From Bacteroidales bacterium (GTDB taxonomy: Bacteria > Bacteroidota > Bacteroidia > Bacteroidales > UBA7960): a DNA stretch of 6,613 nt. A program made the position numbers and the translations under genes. Every line of letters starts with the position of its first letter. Position 1 is the first letter of the stretch. The notes under the pieces are model-generated. The model did no database searches. It was given only the letters and a program-made list of their open reading frames with translations, and was not told the origin of the DNA. The stretch spans positions 1 through 6,613 of the forward strand of contig SLSG01000101.1 of NCBI GenBank assembly GCA_007130545.1, read 5' to 3'. Below are positions 1 through 5,773 of the stretch, piece by piece.

Positions 1-382
1 GGGCCCGCTCCTCGGCGAGGAACCTCAGTTTTTCAATGGCGTCGGGTGCGATGAATACATAGAATAAATAAGTGAATGCGGAGGCGATCAGGGCTGCGAA
101 TACCATGCTGAGGGTGCCGAAACCCAGGGCGTTTCCATAACTGATAAAGCCGCCCCGTACCTCGTCACGGTACGCCTTGGTGCCGATCGCGACACCTGCA
201 ATGAGGATCAGGTATCCCACCCAGGAAACCCACCTGGCCTCCATCAGGTCCAGAAAATAAATGATCAGGGTCAGCAGGATGAGTCCGATTGCGGTAAGCA
301 TCCCATAGTAAAAGGCCGGCTTGACCATCCCGGTGTTTTGCGGTGTTTCGTGTTGTTCCGGGGTTTGTACGAATTGTTCCAT
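1..382 (-). CDS. DUF4199 family membrane protein, C-terminus cut by window edge
   Basis: Reading the minus strand from an ATG at 382 gives 127 codons without a stop up to the window edge. The hydrophilic N-terminus (about residues 1-20, rich in Gln, Glu, Thr and Pro) is followed by hydrophobic segments near 23-45, 51-68 and 86-110. Between segments two and three lies YRDEVRGGFISYGNALGFG (71-89), which resembles the Gly-rich loop typical of DUF4199 proteins of Bacteroidota. Family members usually have about four membrane helices and 160-180 residues, so one helix is probably missing beyond the edge. The biochemical role of the family is not established; it probably sits in the inner membrane. 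ATG 382 was chosen because it leaves a short leader behind a good TAnnTTTG box; Met19 (ATG at 328) is an alternative. The family call comes from recalled sequence pattern and is not certain. Confidence 0.75.
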   Translation of the reverse strand, partial: MEQFVQTPEQHETPQNTGMVKPAFYYGMLTAIGLILLTLIIYFLDLMEARWVSWVGYLILIAGVAIGTKAYRDEVRGGFISYGNALGFGTLSMVFAALIASAFTYLFYVFIAPDAIEKLRFLAEERA

Positions 383-408
383 GTAAATAGGGTTTTATGG
401 TTAACGGG

Positions 409-440
409 CAAATATAAAGAATTCAATGCTGTGCTGAAAA
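409..440 (-). promoter_or_regulatory. Candidate Bacteroidota-type promoter for the DUF4199 gene
   Basis: On the minus strand, TATATTTG (416 down to 409) matches the Bacteroidota -7 consensus TAnnTTTG exactly. Twenty bases further upstream is TTTT (440 down to 437), a partial match to the TTTG -33 box. Transcription would start near 402-405, giving a leader of roughly 20 bases before the ATG at 382. This is inferred from consensus matching only. Confidence 0.55.
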
Positions 441-456
441 CTTTTTCTTACCTTTG
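425..456 (+). promoter_or_regulatory. Candidate Bacteroidota-type promoter for the SRP RNA
   Basis: TACCTTTG at 449-456 matches TAnnTTTG exactly and lies just before the first paired base of the SRP RNA at about 461, the distance expected for a -7 box. The -33 region (around 425-428, AATG) is only a partial match to TTTG. The agreement between box position and independently predicted RNA 5' end supports the call. Confidence 0.6.
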
Positions 457-460
457 CAAC

Positions 461-562
461 GGGTAAGTCTGATACGACCAGCTCCCGCTGAACTCCCCCA
501 GGACCGGAAGGTAGCAAGGGTAGGCGGTCGTAGCGGTGCGATATTCAGACTTACTCTTTTTT
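461..562 (+). ncRNA. ffs: Bacterial small signal recognition particle RNA (4.5S-like)
   Basis: This is the RNA of the signal recognition particle, which binds Ffh and directs nascent membrane and secreted proteins to FtsY and the translocon. The conserved domain IV core is plain: CAGG at 499-502, a stem ACC (503-505) closed by a GGAA tetraloop (506-509), the returning GGT (510-512), then AGCA (513-516) and AAGGG. CAGG and AGCA form the symmetric internal loop bound by the Ffh M domain. The ends pair in a long closing helix, 461-472 with 545-556, containing one G-U pair and otherwise Watson-Crick. A run of six T follows at 557-562. The length of about 100 bases and the lack of an Alu domain fit the short form common in Gram-negative bacteria. 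The exact ends are inferred from the helix and the upstream promoter box. Confidence 0.95.
545..562 (+). terminator. Intrinsic terminator formed by the SRP RNA closing helix and T-run
   Basis: The 3' strand of the SRP closing helix (545-556) is followed directly by six T residues (557-562). The RNA's own terminal helix could thus act as the terminator hairpin. Some read-through into the transaldolase gene, which starts 65 bases downstream, is possible. No convincing separate promoter was found in 563-627; TAATTTTA at 578-585 is a weak near-match to TAnnTTTG. Confidence 0.55.
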
Positions 563-627
563 ATGCGGTATTTTCCTTAATTTTATCTTATAAAGCCCAT
601 AACGGTAATTCATTTAATTGCATTGAC

Positions 628-1281
628 ATGAAGTTTTTTATTGACACCGCCAATCTGGACCAGATCAGGGAAGCCAACGACCTGGGCATTCTTGACGGGG
701 TGACCACCAACCCTTCGCTGATGGCAAAAGAGGGCATTCGTGGACAGGACAAAATCCTGAAACATTATGTGGACATCTGCAACATCGTCTCGGGGGATGT
801 GAGCGCAGAGGTGATTGCCACCGACTTTGACGGCATCGTCAGGGAAGGGGAGATGCTGGCCTCGCTGCATCCGCAGATCGTGGTCAAGGTGCCCATGATC
901 AAGGACGGGATCAAGGCGATAAAGTATTTTTCCTCCAAAGGGATCAGGACGAATTGCACCCTGGTGTTTTCTGCCGGGCAGGCGATACTGGCCGCCAAGG
1001 CCGGGGCCACGTACCTTTCCCCGTTCCTGGGAAGGCTGGATGATATTTCGACCGACGGACTTGAACTGATTGAGCAGATTGTGCATATTTACCGGATGTA
1101 TGACTTTGAGACCCAGGTGCTGGCAGCCAGTATCCGGCACAGTATGCACATCGTGAGGTGTGCGGAACTAGGTGCCGATGTGGTGACCTGTCCGCTGGAC
1201 CCGATTCTCGGATTACTGAATCATCCTTTGACGGATATCGGGCTGGCCAAATTTCTGGCCGATGCCAAAGGTTCAAAATAA
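628..1281 (+). CDS. tal: Transaldolase, small TalC/FSA-like class
   Basis: This 217-residue class I aldolase moves a dihydroxyacetone unit from sedoheptulose 7-phosphate to glyceraldehyde 3-phosphate in the non-oxidative pentose phosphate pathway, in the cytoplasm. The length matches the TIM-barrel TalC/fructose-6-phosphate aldolase (FSA) family, which has about 215-220 residues. Visible motifs are FIDTAN (Asp6), GVTTNPS (24-30), VVKVP with the Schiff-base Lys87, and TLVFSAGQA (111-119). Three positions favour transaldolase over FSA: Glu61 in SAEV where E. coli FSA has Gln59, Ser131 where FSA has Ala129, and Phe133 in SPF where FSA has Tyr131; transaldolase B has Glu96 and Phe178 at the latter kind of sites. 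ATG 628 is the start because MKFFIDT is the family's N-terminus. The frame stays open back to a TTG at 454, but that extension lies over the SRP RNA. No clear Shine-Dalgarno sequence precedes the ATG, which is common in this phylum. Confidence 0.93.
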   Translation: MKFFIDTANLDQIREANDLGILDGVTTNPSLMAKEGIRGQDKILKHYVDICNIVSGDVSAEVIATDFDGIVREGEMLASLHPQIVVKVPMIKDGIKAIKYFSSKGIRTNCTLVFSAGQAILAAKAGATYLSPFLGRLDDISTDGLELIEQIVHIYRMYDFETQVLAASIRHSMHIVRCAELGADVVTCPLDPILGLLNHPLTDIGLAKFLADAKGSK

Positions 1282-1326
1282 AGCAATGCTCCACCCATTT
1301 GTTCGGTTTCACCAAATCATTGACCG

Positions 1327-2709
1327 ATGAAGTCCATGAAATTATTATTCTTGCTGCTCGTGGTCCCGCTCATGGCCATGGTAAATCCAGCCGAGCGTCC
1401 CGACAGGGTCACGGAAACCATTGCCGGGAACCCGGGGAAAACTTTCCTGGTCTATACCTTTGAGATTAAGGAGAACATTGCTCCGCCCGCCGTTCGCCGT
1501 GCCAAGCTCGCATTTGAGGAGGCCGACAGCCTGAAGGCAGATTTTATCCTGATTCATATGAATACCTACGGGGGTATGGTAGATGCCGCAGACTCCCTGC
1601 GTACCCGCATCATGCAATCCCGGATACCGGTGATCGTTTTTATCGACAACAATGCTGCCTCGGCCGGGGCGTTGATCTCTATAGCGGCCGACCGCATTTA
1701 TATGCGGCCGGGTGGGAACATCGGTGCGGCCACGGTCGTGGATCAGAGCGGGGAGGTGGTGCCTGACAAATTTCAGTCGTATATGCGTTCCATGATGCGC
1801 TCCACAGCCGAGGCCAAGGGCCGCGACCCGGATATCGCACAGGCGATGGTGGATCCTTCCATTGTGATAGATGGAGTGATAGAAGAGGGCAAGGTGCTTA
1901 CCTTTACGGCCTCTGAAGCCATGCGTTGGGGTTTTTGTGAGGGCATGGCCGAAAACATCCCGGAGGTGCTGGAAGTGGCGGGTATTGAAAACTATGAGCT
2001 GGTGGAACAGAGTCTGCCGCTGATCGAGCGGATCATTGGCTTTTTGATCAGCCCGCTGGTCAGCGGATTGTTGATCATGCTTATCCTGGGAGGTATCTAT
2101 TTTGAACTGCAGACGCCGGGGATCGGCTTTCCGATCCTGATGGCCATCTCTGCGGCCCTGCTGTATTTTTTCCCGCTTTATATCGAAGGACTTACCACCC
2201 ATTACGAGATTATCCTGTTTGTGCTGGGATTTGTGCTGATCGCCGTGGAGCTGTTCGCCATCCCGGGCTTCGGGGTGACAGGCGTACTGGGAGCCATTTT
2301 GGTGATTAGCGGACTCGCACTTGCCATGGTGGGGAACCAGGGGTTCGACTTTACCGGGGTGCCTGCTTCTGAGGTTCTGAGGGCCTTTCTGATCGTGATC
2401 ATCGCCTTCTTCTTCTCTCTGGTGGGCTCCTTCTACCTGGGAAGAAAACTGTTCACCACCAATCGTTTTGGTGAGCTGGCCCTTCAAACGGTTCAGAACA
2501 CGAATGAGGGCTACACCTCGGCAGATGCCAACAAAAAGGCCCTGCTGGGCAAAACCGGTACCGCATTCACGATGCTGAGGCCCAGCGGGAAGGTCGAGAT
2601 TGATGATGAGATATATGATGCAACGGCATTGACCGGGTTTGTTGACAAGGGCGAAGCCGTGCGGGTAGTCAAGTATGAGACCTCCCAGCTATTTGTAGTC
2701 AAGGGATAA
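1327..2709 (+). CDS. Long-form NfeD membrane serine protease (ClpP/SppA-like)
   Basis: This 460-residue protein has the full-length NfeD (NfeD1b/1510-like) architecture. Residues 1-20 look like a signal peptide. A ClpP-like protease domain covers about 38-225, with the nucleophile Ser112 in ASAG and the probable general base Lys148 in PDKF, the Ser-Lys dyad known from archaeal 1510-N; GGNIGAA (129-135) is also typical. About five membrane helices follow (roughly 236-256, 266-285, 293-311, 314-336, 351-372), then a C-terminal OB-fold NfeD domain (about 405-460) beginning LLGKTGTAFTMLRPSGKVEI. The protease domain should lie outside the cytoplasmic membrane. Characterised homologues cleave the C-terminal hydrophobic region of stomatin-like proteins and are often encoded next to one; no stomatin/SPFH gene adjoins it here. 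It starts 45 bases after tal and ends 25 bases before pncB. Met4 (ATG at 1336) is an alternative start that leaves the signal peptide intact. The physiological substrate is unknown. Confidence 0.92.
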   Translation: MKSMKLLFLLLVVPLMAMVNPAERPDRVTETIAGNPGKTFLVYTFEIKENIAPPAVRRAKLAFEEADSLKADFILIHMNTYGGMVDAADSLRTRIMQSRIPVIVFIDNNAASAGALISIAADRIYMRPGGNIGAATVVDQSGEVVPDKFQSYMRSMMRSTAEAKGRDPDIAQAMVDPSIVIDGVIEEGKVLTFTASEAMRWGFCEGMAENIPEVLEVAGIENYELVEQSLPLIERIIGFLISPLVSGLLIMLILGGIYFELQTPGIGFPILMAISAALLYFFPLYIEGLTTHYEIILFVLGFVLIAVELFAIPGFGVTGVLGAILVISGLALAMVGNQGFDFTGVPASEVLRAFLIVIIAFFFSLVGSFYLGRKLFTTNRFGELALQTVQNTNEGYTSADANKKALLGKTGTAFTMLRPSGKVEIDDEIYDATALTGFVDKGEAVRVVKYETSQLFVVKG

Positions 2710-2734
2710 GCTTCTAAACCCAAACGCTTATAAC

Positions 2735-4150
2735 ATGTTTGAACATCAAAGGGTATCCCCCTTATTTACGGATTACTACCAGCTCACTATGGCCCAGGCC
2801 TATTTCAAGGGTGGCCATCACGAGGAAACAGCCTGCTTCGACTATTTCTTCAGAAAAATACCGTACTCCGGTGGCTACGTGGTGTTTGCCGGACTGGAAG
2901 AGGCGGTTCGCCTCCTGGAGGGCCTGCGCTTTTCTGAGGATGACCTGTCTTACCTGCGGTCCCTTGGGTTTGGACAGGACTTCCTGGATTACCTGGCCGG
3001 TTTTCGTTTCAGGGGCAGCATTTATGGGATGCAGGAAGGGGAGGTGGTCTTCCCTTACGAGCCCATCCTGAGGGTGGAAGGCACCCTGCTTGAGGCCCAG
3101 CTGGTGGAGACTCTGTTGCTGAACTGTCTGAACTTCCAGTCGCTGATAGCCACCAAGGCCAGCCGCATCCGCCGTTCGGCGGGTGAACGTGTGCTGAGCG
3201 ACTTCGGACTCAGACGGGCGCAGTCTTTCGGTGCCATGAGTGCCTCCCGCGCTGCCATCATCGGCGGATTTAACAGCACCTCCAATGTGTTGGCAGCCAG
3301 GGAATACGGCATACCGCCCGTGGGCACCATGGCCCATTCCTATGTGGAGAGCTTCCCAAGCGAGCTGGAGGCATTCAGGGCCTATGCCAAAATATTCCCG
3401 GACAAGTGCACCTTGCTGGTCGATACCTACAATACGCTGAAAAGCGGTTTACCCAATGCCATAAGGGTGGGCCTGGAGCTGGAGCAGGCGGGGCACCAGC
3501 TGAAGGGCATCCGCCTGGACAGCGGCGACCTGGCCTATCTGGCCAAAAAGGCCAGGGCCATGTTGGATGAGGCCGGACTGGCCTATGTGAAGATCGTGGT
3601 CTCCAACCAGCTTGACGAGTTCGTCATCAAGAGCCTGCTCGACCAGGAGGCGCCAATCGACATATTCGGAGTGGGTACCAACCTGGTAATAGGCAAGCCC
3701 GACGGTGCCATTGACGGGGTGTACAAGCTGGCCTCGGCTGCCGGAAAGCCAAGGCTGAAAATTTCGGACAACCTTAAAAAGATTACACTGCCTGGTGAAA
3801 AACGGGTCTTGCGCTACCTGGACGCGGATGGTATGTTTTATGCCGATTGCGTCATACTGAGTGACGAAGCCAGCCCGCAGCGGATGGTTCACCCGTTCGA
3901 AAGGGAGAAATCGCTGGACCTGTCGGGGCTTGAATTCGAAGAGCTGTTTCATTGCCATATGTCGGATGGGAAAGCCGTCTCCGGCCGGGTCTCTCTGGAT
4001 GTCCTCCGCGACAAGGTACAGGCCAGGCTTGAAAAACTGCCCGAGGAGCACAAACGTTTCCATTATCCCCACATTTACAAGGTGGGCATTTCCCGGGATC
4101 TGGCCGGTCTCAGGGATTCGTTGTTTAAAAGTTATCAGAATTTTATCTAG
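2735..4150 (+). CDS. pncB: Nicotinate phosphoribosyltransferase
   Basis: The 471-residue product converts nicotinate and PRPP to nicotinate mononucleotide, with ATP hydrolysis, in the Preiss-Handler branch of NAD salvage (EC 6.3.4.21). Family hallmarks occur in order: LFTDYYQLTMAQAY near the N-terminus (10-23), FDYFFRKIP (35-43), SDFGLRRAQ (155-163), GTMAHSYV with the histidine phosphorylated during catalysis (His201), LLVDTYNTLKSG (227-238), and IRLDSGDL (259-266) from the phosphate-binding barrel region. VGTNLV follows further on. The length is in the range of bacterial long-form enzymes, somewhat above the roughly 400 residues of E. coli PncB. It lies 25 bases after the nfeD-type gene and 11 bases before pncA, which supplies its substrate. 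The start is the ATG at 2735, which places the conserved TDYYQLTM at residues 12-19 as in homologues. Confidence 0.96.
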   Translation: MFEHQRVSPLFTDYYQLTMAQAYFKGGHHEETACFDYFFRKIPYSGGYVVFAGLEEAVRLLEGLRFSEDDLSYLRSLGFGQDFLDYLAGFRFRGSIYGMQEGEVVFPYEPILRVEGTLLEAQLVETLLLNCLNFQSLIATKASRIRRSAGERVLSDFGLRRAQSFGAMSASRAAIIGGFNSTSNVLAAREYGIPPVGTMAHSYVESFPSELEAFRAYAKIFPDKCTLLVDTYNTLKSGLPNAIRVGLELEQAGHQLKGIRLDSGDLAYLAKKARAMLDEAGLAYVKIVVSNQLDEFVIKSLLDQEAPIDIFGVGTNLVIGKPDGAIDGVYKLASAAGKPRLKISDNLKKITLPGEKRVLRYLDADGMFYADCVILSDEASPQRMVHPFEREKSLDLSGLEFEELFHCHMSDGKAVSGRVSLDVLRDKVQARLEKLPEEHKRFHYPHIYKVGISRDLAGLRDSLFKSYQNFI

Positions 4151-4155
4151 TTTTG
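4148..4155 (+). promoter_or_regulatory. Possible -7 promoter box ahead of pncA
   Basis: TAGTTTTG fits TAnnTTTG exactly and overlaps the pncB stop codon. A start of transcription about four to six bases later would give a pncA message that is leaderless or nearly so, as the ATG is at 4162. The nearest -33-like element (TTG at 4121-4123) is about 24 bases upstream, a few bases too far, so the match may be chance. Confidence 0.25.
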
Positions 4156-4161
4156 TGTTTT

Positions 4162-4776
4162 ATGGATGCTTTGATTGTTACCGACATACAATACGACTTT
4201 CTTCCCGGGGGCGCCCTGGCCGTAGAAGGGGGAGATGAGATCATCCCATTGGTCAACCGGCTGCAGGAGCGGTTCCCGTTGGTGGTTGCGACGCAGGACT
4301 GGCACCCGGAGGGGCACGGCAGCTTCGCCTCTGCCCATGAGGGGAAGAAGGTGTTTGATCATACGGTCCTTTCAGGCGTGGACCAGATCCTTTGGCCTGA
4401 CCATTGCGTGCAGGGAAGCCCGGGGGCCGAACTTGCACGTGAAGTGCGGCAGGAAACCATTGCCGCAGTATTTCGCAAGGGAATGGATCCGGCCATCGAC
4501 AGCTACAGCGCCTTTTTCGACAACGGGCACCTGAAGTCGACCGGACTGGCGGATTACCTCAGGGGAAACTGGGTGCAGAAGGTGTATTTCACAGGCCTGG
4601 CCGGTGATTTCTGCGTGGCCTATTCGGTGATTGATGCGATCAAGGAAGGCTTTGACACCTACCTGGTGGAGGACGCAACCCGGGCCATCGACCCGCAGGG
4701 CCTGGAAATCATGAAGGAGAAGATCATCGCCCTGGGGGGCAAGGTGATCAACTCAGGCCAGCTGCTGCGATCCTGA
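4162..4776 (+). CDS. pncA: Nicotinamidase (bifunctional pyrazinamidase/nicotinamidase family)
   Basis: The 204-residue product belongs to the isochorismatase-like hydrolases and deamidates nicotinamide to nicotinate (EC 3.5.1.19), feeding the adjacent PncB. The Asp-Lys-Cys catalytic triad is complete: Asp8 in VTDIQYDFLPGG, Lys106 in VFRKGMD, and nucleophile Cys151 in TGLAGDFCVAYS. The metal site is also visible, with Asp46, His48 and His52 in TQDWHPEGHGSFA and His81 in WPDHCVQG. The DSYSAFFDN stretch (113-121) is typical of true nicotinamidases and not of other cysteine hydrolases of the fold. The ATG at 4162 was chosen because it puts the catalytic Asp at position 8, as in Mycobacterium tuberculosis PncA; an in-frame TTG at 4153 would add only three residues. 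The spacing of 11 bases from pncB suggests one transcription unit. Confidence 0.96.
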   Translation: MDALIVTDIQYDFLPGGALAVEGGDEIIPLVNRLQERFPLVVATQDWHPEGHGSFASAHEGKKVFDHTVLSGVDQILWPDHCVQGSPGAELAREVRQETIAAVFRKGMDPAIDSYSAFFDNGHLKSTGLADYLRGNWVQKVYFTGLAGDFCVAYSVIDAIKEGFDTYLVEDATRAIDPQGLEIMKEKIIALGGKVINSGQLLRS

Positions 4777-4786
4777 GACAGGAAAA

Positions 4787-4802
4787 CAGGGTCCGCTCCC
4801 TG
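4787..4802 (+). other. Small inverted repeat between pncA and the four-repeat gene
   Basis: CAGGG (4787-4791) and CCCTG (4798-4802) form a perfect five-base-pair stem with a six-base loop, ten bases before the next ATG. No T-run follows, so it does not look like an intrinsic terminator. It could affect translation of the downstream gene or mean nothing. Confidence 0.25.
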
Positions 4803-4811
4803 CCATTACTT

Positions 4812-5759
4812 ATGGAAATCAAGTCTATATCCATCCCAAACTCCCGCCTCACGGAAGGAAAAACCTATCCTTTCAAAATAGAGCGGTCTGTGACGCTGGG
4901 TCCGGACGAGGACTGGTTTGTACTGAAAGACCCGATGGGGTACAAGATCTTGCTGCCCAAGGTTTTTTACAGGGATTACGGGTTCATGCCCGGACAGACG
5001 ATCGACTGCCGGGTCGACAAAATCAACTGCAATGGCAGGATGTTTCTGGAACCTGCCCATCCGAAATACCGCGAAGGGAAGGCCTATCCCTTTGAAGTGA
5101 CAGGCAGCGGGCACCGGATCAACATTCTGGAAATGGACGAATACTACCTGCAGGTCAGGGATGTGTTTGGCAACCCATGGGAGGTGATGACCGCAAACCC
5201 GGAGCTGGTGGAGTTGCCGCCGGGGCAGATCAGCTGCATGGTCAGACGCATCAAAAAAGGGAAGCTGTTTCTTGAGATCGACGGGGAGAAGCGCCTGCCA
5301 GGGGGATTGAAGCCGGGGGAGGACTATGTGTTCCGGGTGGTGGATGAAAAGGTCGATCCCGATGACGGACATTCCTACTATATTCTATCCGACTCCAGAC
5401 GAAATTTGCATTTGCTGAGGAAAAAGTACTACCACCACTATGGCATCAGAAAGGGGGTGCGCATTCGTTGCCGTGTGGAACGCATGGGCACCGAGGGCCA
5501 TTACTTCCTGGAACCTGCACATCCCTGCTACCAGCCCGGGGGGACCTATTCTTTTCCGGTGGACCGCTTCCAGGAGCTGGTGTTCTCTGACGGATTCAGG
5601 CAAAAGGTGCTTGTGCTGAAAGACTGCCATGGGGAGGAGGTGAAGGTCCACATCGGGGAGGAGCTGGCCTCTGCCCTTGCCAGCCACAAAAAAGTTACCG
5701 CCCGGGTCAGGAACATTCGTAAAAGCAGGCTGGAGCTGGATGTGGAAGCGGTCATCTGA
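4812..5759 (+). CDS. Uncharacterised protein of four tandem OB/S1-like repeats
   Basis: I do not recognise a named family for this 315-residue protein. It has no signal peptide or membrane segment and is rich in charged residues and Tyr, so it is probably cytoplasmic. It divides into four units of about 72-74 residues: 13-84, 85-158, 165-238 and 239-312. Each opens with a G-x-x-Y-x-F motif (GKTYPF, GKAYPF, GEDYVF, GGTYSF) and ends with a basic beta-strand pair of the form C/ARV-x-x-I/M-x-x-G-x-x-FLE. Units 1 and 3 are more alike: both carry an aromatic YG motif (YRDYG, YHHYG) and end in FLEPAHP. The order is therefore A-B-A'-B', a duplicated two-domain block. Strand spacing and the terminal motif recall OB or S1 barrels, so single-stranded nucleic acid binding is plausible but inferred. 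It begins 35 bases after pncA on the same strand and converges on the DUF721 gene. Confidence 0.85.
   Translation: MEIKSISIPNSRLTEGKTYPFKIERSVTLGPDEDWFVLKDPMGYKILLPKVFYRDYGFMPGQTIDCRVDKINCNGRMFLEPAHPKYREGKAYPFEVTGSGHRINILEMDEYYLQVRDVFGNPWEVMTANPELVELPPGQISCMVRRIKKGKLFLEIDGEKRLPGGLKPGEDYVFRVVDEKVDPDDGHSYYILSDSRRNLHLLRKKYYHHYGIRKGVRIRCRVERMGTEGHYFLEPAHPCYQPGGTYSFPVDRFQELVFSDGFRQKVLVLKDCHGEEVKVHIGEELASALASHKKVTARVRNIRKSRLELDVEAVI
4848..5285 (+). repeat. First copy of the two-domain coding repeat (units A and B)
   Basis: This codes for residues 13-158 of the four-repeat protein: unit A (13-84, ending FLEPAHP) and unit B (85-158, ending KLFLEIDGE). Protein-level similarity to the second copy is clear at the domain ends and weak in the middle, so the duplication is old. 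At DNA level the best-kept stretch is 5043-5062, which matches 5505-5524 at 18 of 20 bases. Confidence 0.7.
5304..5747 (+). repeat. Second copy of the two-domain coding repeat (units A' and B')
   Basis: This codes for residues 165-312: unit A' (165-238, with YHHYG and a final FLEPAHP) and unit B' (239-312, ending RLELDVEA). Both copies place the tract FLEPAHP-x-Y directly at the A-to-B junction, so the link between the two domains was duplicated as well. A six-residue linker, KRLPGG (160-165) or thereabouts, separates the copies. Confidence 0.7.
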
Positions 5760-5773
5760 GAATCTGCAGGGGA

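Noticed and set aside
454..627. N-terminal extension of the transaldolase from a TTG at 454
   Set aside because: It overlies the SRP RNA, is not like any family N-terminus, and the conserved start MKFFIDTAN begins at 628.
1282..1326. Promoter or terminator between the transaldolase and NfeD genes
   Set aside because: No match to TAnnTTTG and no hairpin with a T-run could be seen in these 45 bases.
1345..2487. Long minus-strand open frame opposite the NfeD gene
   Set aside because: Its translation is rich in His, Gln and Arg with no recognisable motif, which is typical of antisense to a GC-rich gene. The plus-strand frame has a complete protease and membrane architecture.
2762..4072. Minus-strand open frames opposite pncB (2762-3337 and 3449-4072)
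   Set aside because: They are shadows of a clearly identified gene and show no domain features of their own.
4153..4161. TTG start for pncA
   Set aside because: ATG at 4162 places the catalytic Asp at residue 8 as in known PncA proteins; the extension adds only three residues with no support.
4787..4802. Hairpin after pncA as an intrinsic terminator
   Set aside because: The stem is only five base pairs and no T-run follows.
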